Of a stretch of DNA of 30,446 bases, positions 1 through 9,572 are shown in pieces. The DNA comes from Lindgomyces ingoldianus (Eukaryota > Ascomycota > Dothideomycetes > Pleosporales > Lindgomycetaceae). The DNA is taken from contig NW_022985180.1 in assembly GCF_010093535.1 (NCBI RefSeq), positions 782,200 through 812,645 on the forward strand, given 5' to 3'. Within the stretch, counting starts at the first letter, position 1. Each line of letters starts with the position of its first letter. The position numbers were made by a program, and so were the translations under genes. The notes beneath the pieces are model-generated. The model worked only from the letters and a program-made list of their open reading frames with translations. It had not been told where the DNA came from and ran no database searches.

Positions 1-565
1 AATATCTAAAAAAGGTTCTAAAGTGCTAGATTAGTTTCTTTTAACTTATAATAAGTTATAATAGGCCTTAATATAAAGTTACACACTTTATTACTACTAC
101 TACTTATATATAATAAGCCTTAGTAGTTATAAACTTTAAGTAATACTTTAAAACTTAAGTTATAATTAATGCTTATAAAAATAAAAATTTAAAAGCATAT
201 AAATAGTTTACTAACTTTTATAGTTAAAGTGTTTAAAAAAGTTTTAAAGAAGGTAGTAATAATTATATATAAGCTAGTATTAGTGTAATAAAAAATTACT
301 AAGCTTTAAGCAGCTAATAAGGCTACTACATAACATAAATTATATAAAAAAAAAGTAAATTAAAGTAGAAAAAACTTTAATAATTTTAAAAAGCTTATAC
401 TTAATAGCTTTAAAGATGTTTAGAGCGCGTAGTAATAAAAAAAAAGTAAAAAAGCAGGTGTAAGCTAAAGTAGGTAAGCTATTCTAAAGGCGCTACAGAC
501 AGTGCAATTAGACTAGGCATAATGCGTAAACATGTAAGCAAGAAGCAGAAGTAGTATCTAAATAA
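1..565 (+). pseudogene. pogo/Fot1-like transposase relic, C-terminal part
   Basis: C-terminal end of a decayed DNA-transposon transposase that enters from the left window edge. In the last frame, residues at 494-535 spell a CCHC zinc knuckle (Y-x2-C-x4-H-x4-C, first Cys changed to Tyr), followed about ten codons later by TAA at 563-565. Upstream (about 300-480) is a Lys/Arg-rich, Leu-periodic stretch of coiled-coil type. A basic coiled coil followed by a terminal zinc knuckle is typical of fungal pogo (Fot1-like) transposases of the Tc1/mariner superfamily. The DDE catalytic core would lie left of the window. The frame carries several TAA/TAG stops, including two inside the knuckle. The terminal inverted repeat just downstream (629-694) supports this as the element's right end. 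Assignment rests on the knuckle and its position, so it is moderate. Confidence 0.6.
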
Positions 566-628
566 TATTCTAGGCTGTACTATACTATATAGTGCTAGAG
601 CAGGTTGTTATAGGCTATAATAGAGTTT

Positions 629-694
629 GTTAGGGTAGGGTCTTGGCAAAAGTAAGCGACTTAGGTGTGTAAGCAACTCGCCTGTGAAGTACGT
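629..694 (-). repeat. Right terminal inverted repeat of the pogo-like element
   Basis: Read on the minus strand from 694, the end begins ACGTACTTCACAGGCGAG and continues through TTGCTTACACACC. It is followed outward by TA at 695-696, the usual Tc1/mariner target dinucleotide. A strongly similar inverted copy lies at 12988-13057. The position about 65-130 bp after the transposase stop fits a right terminus. The inner limit near 629 is approximate. Confidence 0.55.
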
Positions 695-738
695 TAACTT
701 TATTATAAGCATATTATGTAATTTACACTAGAGATATG

Positions 739-890
739 TGTAAGAACAGAGCTCTGTACCACTACGCTAATACATCTAAAAAGGTGCGAATAATCAACTA
801 ACGTTAATTTTTGCGTACAGAATAGTATATATACCTGTCGCACGTAAGCACCATCTCAGCCTTACACGTAAGCGCCATCCTGGCCTTACA
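739..890 (-). repeat. Element E left LTR (3' LTR)
   Basis: 152 bp, TGTAAG...CTTACA. Near-identical to 1167-1318. Its first (outer) half keeps sites such as TGTACC and AATCAACT that read TATACC and AATTAACT in the other copy. Confidence 0.9.
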
Positions 891-1166
891 TTATCCCCCT
901 TCTTAGCAGACGCATGTCCCAGGCGTCACATGACCTACCCGCAGCTCAGAGGCGCCTATGCGCATGTCTCGGTTACCGGCCAGAGGCGCGGGATAAACAC
1001 AACGCAACGCTCAGTGGCCACGCCAGCTAAGCTATACACACTAGACCTCCCAGCAGCTACAACGTGGCGCTAGAAGAGGCCGCCTCACGTTTTAGTCTAA
1101 AAACTGGCAAAGCTGTCTAAGGTGTAGGTTAAACGCGCGACTGTCCTTATTATTAGTTAATTATTA
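891..1166 (-). other. Element E internal core, G+C-rich, lightly mutated
   Basis: 276 bp with no ORF of note on either strand. From about 891 to 1140 the base composition is far richer in C and G than anything nearby and keeps TCA, CCA, TGG and TGA. Its left edge is the polypurine tract. An inverted pair TGTCCTTAT (1142-1150) and ATAAGGACA (1168-1176) straddles the right LTR junction. Confidence 0.75.
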
Positions 1167-1318
1167 TATAAGGACAAAGCTCTATACCACTACGCTAATA
1201 TAACTAAAAAGGTGCAAATAATTAACTAACGTTAATTATTGCGTACAGAATAGTATATATACCCGTCGCACGTAAGCACCATCTCGGCCTTACACGTAAG
1301 CGCCATCCCGGCCTTACA
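1167..1318 (-). repeat. Element E right LTR (5' LTR)
   Basis: 152 bp partner of 739-890, ending GGCCTTACA at 1318 directly before the ATATG target duplication. Its inner half shows the C-to-T type changes; its outer half keeps CTCGG and CCCGG where the left copy has CTCAG and CCTGG. Confidence 0.9.
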
Positions 1319-1586
1319 ATATGTAAGCTACTAGGGTGCTAATAAGTCTAATGCAATTAAGAAGCGTGTGTTTACTATTACTAGTATTATGTGCTTCTTT
1401 TAGGCTAAGAAAAGATTAAACACTTTTGCATCTATGCTAAATGCCTATCTTATTAAGTTTAGAATAAAGCGTTGTGTAATTAAGGTCTTAAGTAGACTTA
1501 AGTTATATTATTTATATTATTACACTAATAAGCTAATAAATAAGGTTGTAGAAAAAGCTTAATGTTTACAGTAGTAACACTTAGAT

Positions 1587-1715
1587 GCGTTGTCACTATA
1601 GTTGCATAATAGTTAGATGTATTGTCACACAATAATTATGCGTTGTTACTATAGTTGCATAATAGTTAGATGTGTTGTCACACAATAATTATGCGTTAGC
1701 ACTATAGTTGTATGC
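1587..1715. repeat. 53-bp tandem repeat, about 2.4 copies
   Basis: Units begin at 1587, 1640 and 1693 with GCGTTGTCACTATAGTTGC and variants, an exact 53-bp period. The array keeps several TCA sites that are missing nearby. It ends about 45 bp before a TATA box and about 100 bp before the first ATG of ORF relic P, so it may be an upstream control array. The 268 bp before it (1319-1586) hold nothing I can identify. Confidence 0.8.
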
Positions 1716-1759
1716 ATCTTAGCACAGTCTATTGCCACAACTTACCTACTTATTTCGCA

Positions 1760-1768
1760 TATATATAG
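1760..1768 (+). promoter_or_regulatory. TATA box in front of ORF relic P
   Basis: TATATATAG at 1760-1768, then GACTCCTGCAAAGGACTCC, then an ATG at 1815-1817 about 50 bp downstream. This spacing fits a eukaryotic core promoter with a short leader. No transcription evidence is available from sequence alone. Confidence 0.45.
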
Positions 1769-1814
1769 ACTCCTGCAAAGGACTCCTCTAGCAATACATT
1801 TAATATAGTTTCTT

Positions 1815-2512
1815 ATGTCTCTAGTGTCTTACATAGCTTTACACTTAAGTATATATGCTATCTAGTACTTTTAATACTTTTAATACTTTTAAAACTTCTA
1901 AAATTACCTATAAACCTCTAAGCTAATAAGAACTAATAGTGCTAAAAAATTATAAGTTTTTATAAAAGACTTAAAGCTAGTACTTGCGTATAACAACATT
2001 AACTTTATAGATTGCACGCGCTATAAGAAGGTAGGCTATATAGCTACTATGCAAAGCATAACAAACGCTGTAGCTATTATAGCTTCTAAGCTACCTAAGT
2101 CTAGTCTTACTTAGTCTATACACAACCTAGCAGTTCTTCTAGATTTTAAGAACATTATCCTTAGCTCTAAATTAAATAGGCTAGATAGTATTAATAATAA
2201 CATATTTTAAAGTCTTATTACTAATTTAATTAAGCGTCTTTACTTAAAAGCTATATTATATGTCTTTAGTAGTAAAGTATTTTTTAAATACTTAGTATTT
2301 TTTATTTTAGACTACTTACTCTTAGTTAAGACTAAGTATTATTAGTTAAGTGCTATATTTAATAAGAAAAAGTTTATTAGTAAAACTTATAAAGTCTATA
2401 ATACTATTTAGCTAGATTAATTAGGTCTAAATATGCTAGACAACTTTACTAATATTTCTAGTAATAATTTTAATACTTACCTTTAGTTATGCTATAGTAA
2501 GTAGCTTATAGT
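1815..2512 (+). pseudogene. ORF relic P, unknown protein, 5' part
   Basis: Starting at ATG 1815, one frame stays readable to 2512 apart from scattered TAA/TAG stops and no TGA. It includes an early triple 9-bp repeat (1866-1892, Tyr-Phe-stop each time), then long readable runs such as LVLAYNNINFIDCTRYKKVG and MQSITNAVAIIASKLPKS. I do not recognise this N-terminal part. The frame resumes at 9573 once LTR element B (2513-9567) and its duplicated target ATAGT are removed, so this was one ORF before the insertion. Promoter-like features lie just upstream. It may be a cargo or accessory ORF of a larger mobile element or a decayed multicopy fungal gene. Confidence 0.6.
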
Positions 2513-2797
2513 TGTAACGGCGCAGGCAAGACAATAGGTCCGAATGTGGTGGGAATCCACTCAGAGGCATATGGGAGTGCGTGGGGACTCTAAACCTAGG
2601 AATGCTATTAACACCTATAGGCTTTATACAAAAGAATATTAGAAAACTACTAAGCTAGCTACAAAGCAAAGTGCAACTAAATACATAAGAGAATAGGGGT
2701 AACAGCAGAGAGCAGGGCAGAGTTAGGGCTAGGTTAAGTTAGGGTTAAGCTAGGGTTAGAGCTAATACAGGGACCCTTTAGATAGGTTCTAGGCAAC
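2513..2797 (-). repeat. Element B left LTR, outer fragment
   Basis: 285 bp of the 310-bp LTR, interrupted after the target GCAAC (2793-2797) by A1. The outer part keeps GGTGGGAATCCACTCAG, which reads GGTAGGAATCTACTTAG in the right LTR. It contains TTAGGG-like repeats at about 2719-2759. Confidence 0.9.
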
Positions 2798-3114
2798 TGT
2801 CACGATTGTGCACGAGTAAGGTTATAGAGCTTCACAGAGGTCTAGTTTAATTACTATGTAAGGTATTATAGTAGGTACAAGACGTTGTGTAAGAAACAGA
2901 AAGGTTTAAAAAAAATTAGTAATTAAATACTTAGCTTAGAAGTCTAAGCACTTTAAGTATAAATTAAGCCTATTTTAAGTTTAGTTAGTGTTAAGGCAGT
3001 TTATGCTTAAGTTTATGTCTATATTATGTTATATTTATATTAGACATGTACTAATAATACTCTAGTACATGTCTAATACAGTTATGTCTAGGATCTAGAG
3101 AGGATACTGTGACA
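2798..3114 (-). repeat. A1 left LTR (3' LTR)
   Basis: 317 bp, starting TGTCACGATTGTGCACGAG and ending GATACTGTGACA. The outer start is less mutated than the matching start of the inner copy at 8138 (TGTTATAATTATGCACAAG). Confidence 0.95.
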
Positions 3115-3134
3115 GTACCCCCCCCTTATTAGGA
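3115..3134 (-). other. A1 polypurine tract
   Basis: GTAC followed by a C run and TTATTAGG on the plus strand, so G-rich on the coding strand and abutting the 3' LTR. This is the primer site for plus-strand DNA synthesis in LTR retrotransposons. Confidence 0.8.
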
Positions 3135-6100
3135 AAAGAATTCTTTACATTAGTAGTTCTAGCATTAAGTTGTTTTTATTAGAGTATAAGTTTAGTTTAG
3201 ATAAGTATTAGGCATAGAATTAGGTTACTATAAAGTTCTCTTATAAGGCTTTTATAGGTTCTTACAACAGTTTATTGTATCTAGTCTATTTTATAAAGTA
3301 TTTATAGATATGTTTTTTTTTATTAAACTAGATTTATTTAACATTTTCTACAACATATTCTAGTTTATTATTTATAATAATAGGTTTAGGTAGCAAGTTT
3401 AGCTGTTTAGGTAGATAGTTAGATTTAAAGGCTACTTAGCGCAGCAATAATACATAGAACATAGGGTGTATCTTTATGCTGTTAGGTAGGATTAATTAGT
3501 AAGTGTGCAATAAGACTATATAGGCTACTATAAAGAAGCTAAGGTTCTTTTAATTAAGTTTCTTTAATTATTAGTTTATTTAGATATTTCTAGTGTCTAG
3601 CTAGACCTTCTTGCTAGCTGTATACACAGGGGCAGAGGTTTAGAATTAGTTTACATACTCTTATTAAAAAGCTTAAGCCTATATAAGCTTTTTATAAATA
3701 TATTTAAATATATTTTAGATTTTGTTAATAAGTCTATTTATATTTATTACTTATATAGATTAATAAGTTAGTTAGAGAGTATTTAAAAGTAGTTTAAATC
3801 TTATTTAAAAGTAGTATTTATAGTTTACTAAGAATAAGAATACTTACATTAATTTAAATATTATGTTATTAGCTTTAAACTATGCTATAGCTAACTATTT
3901 TACCTAGTTATTTTACTAGTAGTTTATATATGCTTATAAAACTTATTTTATTATAGTGTTTATGTTCTTAGTCTAGCTATTAGTCTCTAGGTAAAAAGCT
4001 GTAGATAGATAGAGGATAATTTAGAGCTATTTATAAAATTTATTCTAGAAGGCTAAGATAAACTATGTACCTCTGTCTAATATAATTATGTTAGGCAGGC
4101 TATAGTAAACTTATACATATTAGGAGAATAACTAGGCTATATTAGGGGCAGTTATAAAGGAACATAGTATTAGGTGTTAATACTTAGTTAAGTAATTAAT
4201 AACTACTATAATATTTATATACTCTTTAAATAGAGGTAGGTTTATAATAAAATTAATTAATATGTCTTTTTAAGCTTATTTAAGGATTAGAAGTAGTTTA
4301 AGTAGGCTATTATACTTTTTTTAAAAGGCCTTTACTTTACAGTAAGTATAGCAACATAATACATATTAGCGTACAGTATAGAACATGCGGGGCTAGTAGT
4401 ACTCTCTCTATAGTAGGTTAAGAGTCTTTTCTCTGCCTAAGTATTCTTTAATAAGTAAGTTGTGTATAATTTAGAGTAGTTTAATTCTTAGTTTATTAGA
4501 ATTAAAAATTATAAGTTAGTTATAGTAATACAGCTTACTATTTTAGTTTTTATAGTTAGCTAGTGTTACCTTCTTTAACTAACTAGTGCTATTTTAAAGC
4601 AGGTTTAAAGTTTCTTAAATAAATTTATTATTTAAATACTTATTAGTAATAATTTAATTAATTATCTAATTTATTTTATTTAGGTTAAGGTCTAAAAATA
4701 GCTTAAGTTAAAGTAGAGTTTAGTGTTAAGCCTTTTACACTTTTTTTTAAGTAAAGATGTTTTAGAATTACTTTATAAAAGCATCTAGTTTCCCTCTATT
4801 TTAACTAGAATAATAAGTAATCTTAAAATTAAAATAGAATAGGTATTTAAACTAATAAGCTTATTAGTAGCTAAGTTATTTTATAGTTATAAAGTACTAT
4901 AAGTTTTTATAGTTAGATAGAACCTATATTAGATGCGCTGCACCTTCTAGTTTAGGTTACTATTATTTAAAGCAGCATACTATAGCAAGTAATTTCTTAT
5001 TATAAATTTTATAATTACTTTCTATAGAACTTATTCTTTTTAAGAAGTATATAATAGGCTTAATAGTTCTATTTAGCTTAGTCTAGAAAAGAACTTCTAC
5101 TACTACATAGTCTAAGGCATTAGCTTTTATAAGTATTAGTAGTTTAAAGTTAAAGTAGTAGAGTATTAAAGCTTTAGTAAAGGCTTTCTTTAGCTAGTTA
5201 AAAGACTATTAGTAATTTAAGTTAAAGTTAAATTAAATCTCTTTCTTAGTAAGTGTAATTATAGGGCTTACTTACTATAAAAAGTTGTTAATAAATTATT
5301 AGTAAAAGTTAGTAAATTTTATAAAAGCTTAAATATTTTTTATGTTCTTTAAGTATTACTAATTTAGCATAGTCTAAACCTTAATAAAGTTTATTTAAAT
5401 GCTATCTATAAAGATTATATATCCTAAATACATAACTTTTAATTAGTAGAACTTACATTTGTCTATGTTAAGATGCAGACCTACTTTTTTTATAGCCTTT
5501 AGCACTAAGTGTACATGCTGTTTATGCTCTAAAAGGCTATTACTATAGATTAGAATATTATTAATATACATAGTGCAGAACACATTTAGGTAGGGTTAGA
5601 GCAAGTTATTTATAAAATGTTAAAAAGTACTAGGCGTGTTAGCTAAGCTAAAGGGCATTACTAAGTACTTAAATAGTCTATATTAAGTCTAAAACATTAT
5701 TAGCTACTTATTACCCTTTACTATCTTTAGCTTATTAAAGGTAGTAATAATATCTAACTTTATAAAATACTTTACTTTACTTAGTTAGCTTAGGGTTTCC
5801 TATAAAAAAAATTAAGTATTAGTTTTTAATAGTAATAGTGTTTAGTCTTTAGTAGTTAACATAAAATTAAAGTCTACCTTTAGGTTTCTTTATAAATAGT
5901 ATAGGTAACACTACTAGTAAAAAGCTAGCTTAAATAAACTTTTTTTTAGGTTCTTATTAAAGTATTTTTAGAGCACTTTTAATTTATTTAGTAATATTCT
6001 ATATAGTGGCCTATAACTAGGTTATTTACTAGGCTTAAAAGTTATTTAGTAATTATATAAGCATTGTATTAAAAGCTTAATAAACTTATCTTAGAAAAAA

Positions 6101-8137
6101 ACATGCAATAAGTTATAGTAGTTTTAAAAGACTATTATCTTTAAGTTAGTGTGTTTTTAGAGAGCTAAAGCTTAGTCTATATTAGAAATTATAACTATGT
6201 AGATTTTATAATCTAGTTATTAAGCTAAGGTTATAAATAAAGTAGGTTCTATATAGTAGATGTTTATTTACTGTTTAAGTCCTAGTTTATATTTAAATTA
6301 AGTAAGTAAAGATTTTTTAAAGGCTTTCTTTTTTTTAAGTTTAAGTAGTTATTAAATTATTTTATATAGCCTATTTTAGTAAAAGGCTTAGCTTATTAGC
6401 CTTACTTAGGTAGTTTTTTTTTAGGTTATTAAAAAGTAAGTCTAAAAACCTTCTATATTAAGTGCTACTTAGGTGTTATTTAGGTGTAAGTGTAAGTATA
6501 CATCTTAGTATTAAAAAGAGTTAAAGTTTAAAACTTACTCTTAGTAATTAAAAGCAACTTTATGCTAATACAGCTATAGTTATTCTAGAATTAGGTTATA
6601 ATATTCTATGTTTATTACATAGAGTTTAATCTACTCTTTATAGTGTTAGTAGGTAATTATAATAGTTATAGTATAAAAAATAGAACTTTTTTTAAGTTAT
6701 TTTTTATTAAATCTAGTTAAGTAAATTGTTTAGGTAAGTAGTGTTAATTAAAGATTTAGTTTACACACTAGTTTTTTATTAATGTAACCTATGCTATTTA
6801 CTTCTAAGTTAATAAAAGCTTATATTAAAGCTAATATAGTTTTTTATTATAAATATATAAAAATATTAACTTAGTACTTTTAGTTATTAGTAGGGGACTT
6901 AGCTTATAAGTTAGTAAAGATCTAGTGTTAAATTAGTCCTAAGAGGCAACTTAGCTCTAGAATAAGCCTTTTTATAAGCTCTTACTGCTATAGCTGCAGC
7001 TATGTTAAGAGTAGTAAAAGAGATTAAGGCTTAAATATAAGTTAAAGCTCTTATAAAAATAAAATTAAAATAGTAAGAATCTTTAATAAGTGCTAGTAGC
7101 GCTACTTGCGTAGACTTAAAAAAGGGGAATAAAGCAGTTTTAAAAAATATAACTATGCTTACTACACTTAAAGCATTAACTTTTTTATTTATAATTTTTA
7201 TACTTTTTAGAACTAACTAAAGCATAATTTAAATTAATTTTTATTACATTAAAGTTCTTATTTATAACTGCGCTAGTTTAGGGGCGTATTAGAGCTTGTA
7301 CAAAGAGGAACCTTATGTTATTATTATAGGTAGTAATTAAGTTTGCATACGCATTAAAGTTATTTAGAAGGGGTTCTTCTACTATAGCGCGTTATAGTTT
7401 AGTTAAGAGAGAGTTATATAAAGCTGTAATTAGACTTATTTTATTTAGGCCTATATTAAATGCAAGTTAGTAAAACTTAGTAAAGTGTAAAGTAAAGCTT
7501 TTTTTTTATTATAAGGTGTTTAAGTAACTTAAAGCTATTAACTTTTTATTTAAGTTTCTATAAGTTACTTATAAAAACACTATAAATTAATCTAAGTTAA
7601 TAATATTTTTATTTATTAGTAAGTTAATTAAGGCTGTTATATTATAGTTAAGTTAAAAGTAGGCATATAGTAACTAAAAGTGTTTAAAAAGAAATTAGTC
7701 TATGTTTTCTTTAAGTTTATATTAAAGCTTATGTAAGAAGAAAAGTAAGTCTTTCTATTTTTTATTAAACAGTAAAGAATTAGGGAGTTAGTTAGATTTT
7801 ATTACTAAGTTAAAAAAGTTATAAGTTATAGGTAGTATTAAGTAGAAAAAAGTTAAGCTATCTTTAGACTTCTAAGTAAGCTTTAAGGCTAGTAAGTTTT
7901 TAGTTCTTACTACTATAACAGAAGTTAAAGTAGAAATAAACTGCTTAATAATATAAAGCTATTCTTTAAAGTTTTTTTTAAAAAGCTTTAAAGCTTATAA
8001 TGTAGTAGCTTTCTTATAAAGTAAGCACTTTTTAAAAAGCTTTTTAGCTTACTTTAATAGCTTAAAGTTATGTAAGTACTAAGCTTATTAAATTAGATTT
8101 AGAGGCTATTCTTAGCTAGAGTTTTAACATAACATAA
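3135..8137 (-). pseudogene. A1 gag-pol relic (protease, RT, integrase, chromodomain)
   Basis: Minus-strand coding interior of A1, readable only with many TAA/TAG stops. The reverse transcriptase centre at 5542-5568 reads YINNILIYS, so both catalytic aspartates of the family's Y-[IL]-D-D box are Asn. The protease active site near 6799-6816 reads L-I-N-L-E instead of the family pattern Asp-Ser/Thr-Gly. Integrase and C-terminal chromodomain regions can be placed by collinearity with A2 (integrase about 3950-4350, chromodomain about 3210-3370). The order gag, protease, RT, integrase, chromodomain along the minus strand is the Ty3/Gypsy order. No product can be made from it. Confidence 0.85.
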
Positions 8138-8455
8138 TGTTATAATTATGCACAAGTAAGGTTATAGAGCTTTATAGAAGTCTAGTTTAATTACTATGTA
8201 AGGTATTATAGTAAGTATAAGATGTTATGTAAGAAACAGAAAGGTTTAGAAGAAAATTAGTAATTAAATACTTAGCTTAAAAGTTTAAGCGCTTTAGGTA
8301 TAAATTAAGCCTGTTCTAGGTTTAGTTAGTGTTAAAGCAGTTTATGCTTAAGTTTATGTCTATGTTATGTTGTGTTTATGTCAGACATGCACTAATAATA
8401 CTCTAGTACGCGTCTAATACAGTTATGTCTAGGATCTGGGGAGGATACCGTGACA
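8138..8455 (-). repeat. A1 right LTR (5' LTR)
   Basis: 318 bp. The inner start reads TGTTATAATTATG; the outer end keeps GGATCTGGGGAGGATACCG, where the inner end of the left LTR has GGATCTAGAGAGGATACTG. It ends TGACA directly before the duplicated GCAAC. Confidence 0.95.
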
Positions 8456-8460
8456 GCAAC

Positions 8461-8485
8461 CTAAAATAGAATAAGAATTGTTACA
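8461..8485 (-). repeat. Element B left LTR, inner fragment
   Basis: The remaining 25 bp of B's left LTR, ending AAGAATTGTTACA. It matches 9543-9567 of the right LTR and starts straight after the second copy of A1's GCAAC target. Confidence 0.85.
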
Positions 8486-9257
8486 CTACCTCCCTCTTTA
8501 TAGACTAATAGTCTTTATTAGTAGTTATAGTTTAAAGTATTGCTGTTATGTTCTTTACATTTTTAAACTAAAACTAGTCTAATTTAGCTAGGTGTTCTTA
8601 CTCTAAATTATTCCTTTGCACTACTAGTAGTGTCTTCTAAACTAAACGCTATGTGTGCGCGCCTACTCTAATAGTAATCTATACTAATGTTTAGCTAATT
8701 ATTCCTTGCTATCTGTGCAGTTATTAATTTTAGGTGTGTGTTTAGTAAAGTAGCATTAGGTATTATTAGAGGTGCCTTAAAAGTCTTTTACTATAAAGTA
8801 GCAGTAATAATTTAAGGCATTATTAGAGGTAATTTAGTAATTAATTAAGGTCTATTAGAACATGTTGCTATGCATTAACTCTAAATTAGGTAAGGTATAG
8901 CTTAGCTAGAGTGTATTTAACTCTAGAGTTAGAGAGTAGTTAGTTAGACATTAGTAGTTGCCTTTAATTCTAATAAGTTATTAGTAGTCTCTAAGTTTTT
9001 ACTTTAGCGCATTTTTTATAACTTTTCTAAAGGTAATTTTAATTATATAAGAATAGAAAGTTTTAAACCTAAAGGCTTTAGTTAACTAAAGGTTAATAAG
9101 ATTTAGTCTATAAACTAAATAGTTTAATAGAATAGTGTGTAAGTATTATAACCTAAACTAAATTAAACACGTCTTAGAGCTTAAACATAGTTAAATAAAT
9201 AATTAGTGTAATATTATAATAAGGCTGTTACTAGCAAAAGTAAGTTTTCTAATATAA
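8486..9257 (-). other. Element B interior, 772 bp, no recognisable protein
   Basis: On the minus strand the reading frames are closed by frequent TAA/TAG, and no protease, RT, RNase H or integrase motif is visible. One frame (about 8560-8940) has moderately long readable runs such as LVVQRNNLE, which could be a decayed gag-like ORF, but that is a guess. A polypurine tract (complement of 8486-8501) abuts the left LTR. The sequence next to the right LTR should hold the primer-binding site but does not start with TGG; RIP may have altered it. Confidence 0.5.
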
Positions 9258-9567
9258 TGTAACAGCGCAGGCAAGATAATAGGTTTAAATGCGGTAGGAA
9301 TCTACTTAGAGGCATATAGAAGTGCGTGGGGACTCTAAACCTAGGAATGCTATTAACACCTATAGGCCTTATATAAAAGAATATTAGAAAACTACTAAGC
9401 TAGCTACAGGGCAAGGTGCAACTAAATACATAAGGGAATAGAGGTAACAGCAGGGGGCAGGGCAGAGTTAGGGCTAGGTTAAGTCAGGGTTGAGCTAGGG
9501 TTAGAGCTAATACAGAGACCCTTCAGATAGGTTCTAGGCGACCTAAGATGGAACAAGAATTGTTACA
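9258..9567 (-). repeat. Element B right LTR (5' LTR)
   Basis: 310 bp, TGTAAC...GTTACA, followed by the ATAGT target duplication. Its outer end keeps GTCAGGGTTGAGC, CTTCAG and AGATGGAACAAG, which read GTTAGGGTTAAGC, TTTAG and AAATAGAATAAG in the left LTR. TTAGGG-like repeats lie at about 9459-9510. Confidence 0.9.
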
Positions 9568-9572
9568 ATAGT

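Larger units (their letters stand above)
739..1318 (-). mobile_element. TRIM-type mini LTR retrotransposon (element E), complete
   Basis: A complete 580-bp element: two 152-bp direct repeats (739-890 and 1167-1318) around a 276-bp core, flanked by identical 5-bp target duplications ATATG (734-738 and 1319-1323). The repeats start TGTAAG and end CTTACA, the usual LTR termini; the right copy starts TATAAG, a TG to TA change. On the minus strand a purine run (complement of 891-908) touches the left LTR as a polypurine tract, which sets the orientation. The core is too short to encode anything. Unlike its surroundings it keeps many CCA, TCA, TGG and CG sites. Terminal-repeat retrotransposons in miniature depend on proteins of other elements; the helper is not identified here. 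Confidence 0.9.
2798..8455 (-). mobile_element. Ty3/Gypsy chromovirus-type retrotransposon A1, complete but dead
   Basis: A 5658-bp element with LTRs 2798-3114 and 8138-8455, termini TGTCAC/GTGACA, and 5-bp target duplications GCAAC (2793-2797 and 8456-8460), lying in the left LTR of element B. A run of nine C at 3118-3126 next to the left LTR is the minus-strand polypurine tract. The sequence is collinear with A2 (22205-27869) throughout. A1 is the more decayed copy: where A2 keeps GG, GA and ACA, A1 often has AA or ATA. Coding content is described under the pol relic. Confidence 0.95.
2513..9567 (-). mobile_element. Non-autonomous LTR retrotransposon B, split by A1
   Basis: 310-bp LTRs starting TGTAAC and ending GTTACA, flanked by 5-bp target duplications ATAGT (2508-2512 and 9568-9572). 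The left LTR is cut in two by Gypsy element A1 (2513-2797 plus 8461-8485); the right LTR is 9258-9567. Without A1 and its target duplication the element is 1392 bp with a 772-bp interior and no reverse transcriptase or integrase, so it must have been moved by another element's proteins. The pyrimidine run at 8486-8501 next to the left LTR is a polypurine tract on the minus strand, giving the orientation. It sits inside ORF relic P. Confidence 0.9.

Noticed and set aside
2719..2759. An internal telomere or chromosome end
   Set aside because: The TTAGGG-like units are few, irregular and present in both LTRs of element B, so they belong to the element.
2798..8455. Dating insertions from LTR divergence
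   Set aside because: LTR differences here are mainly directed C-to-T changes that vary along the LTR, so a molecular-clock age would be meaningless.
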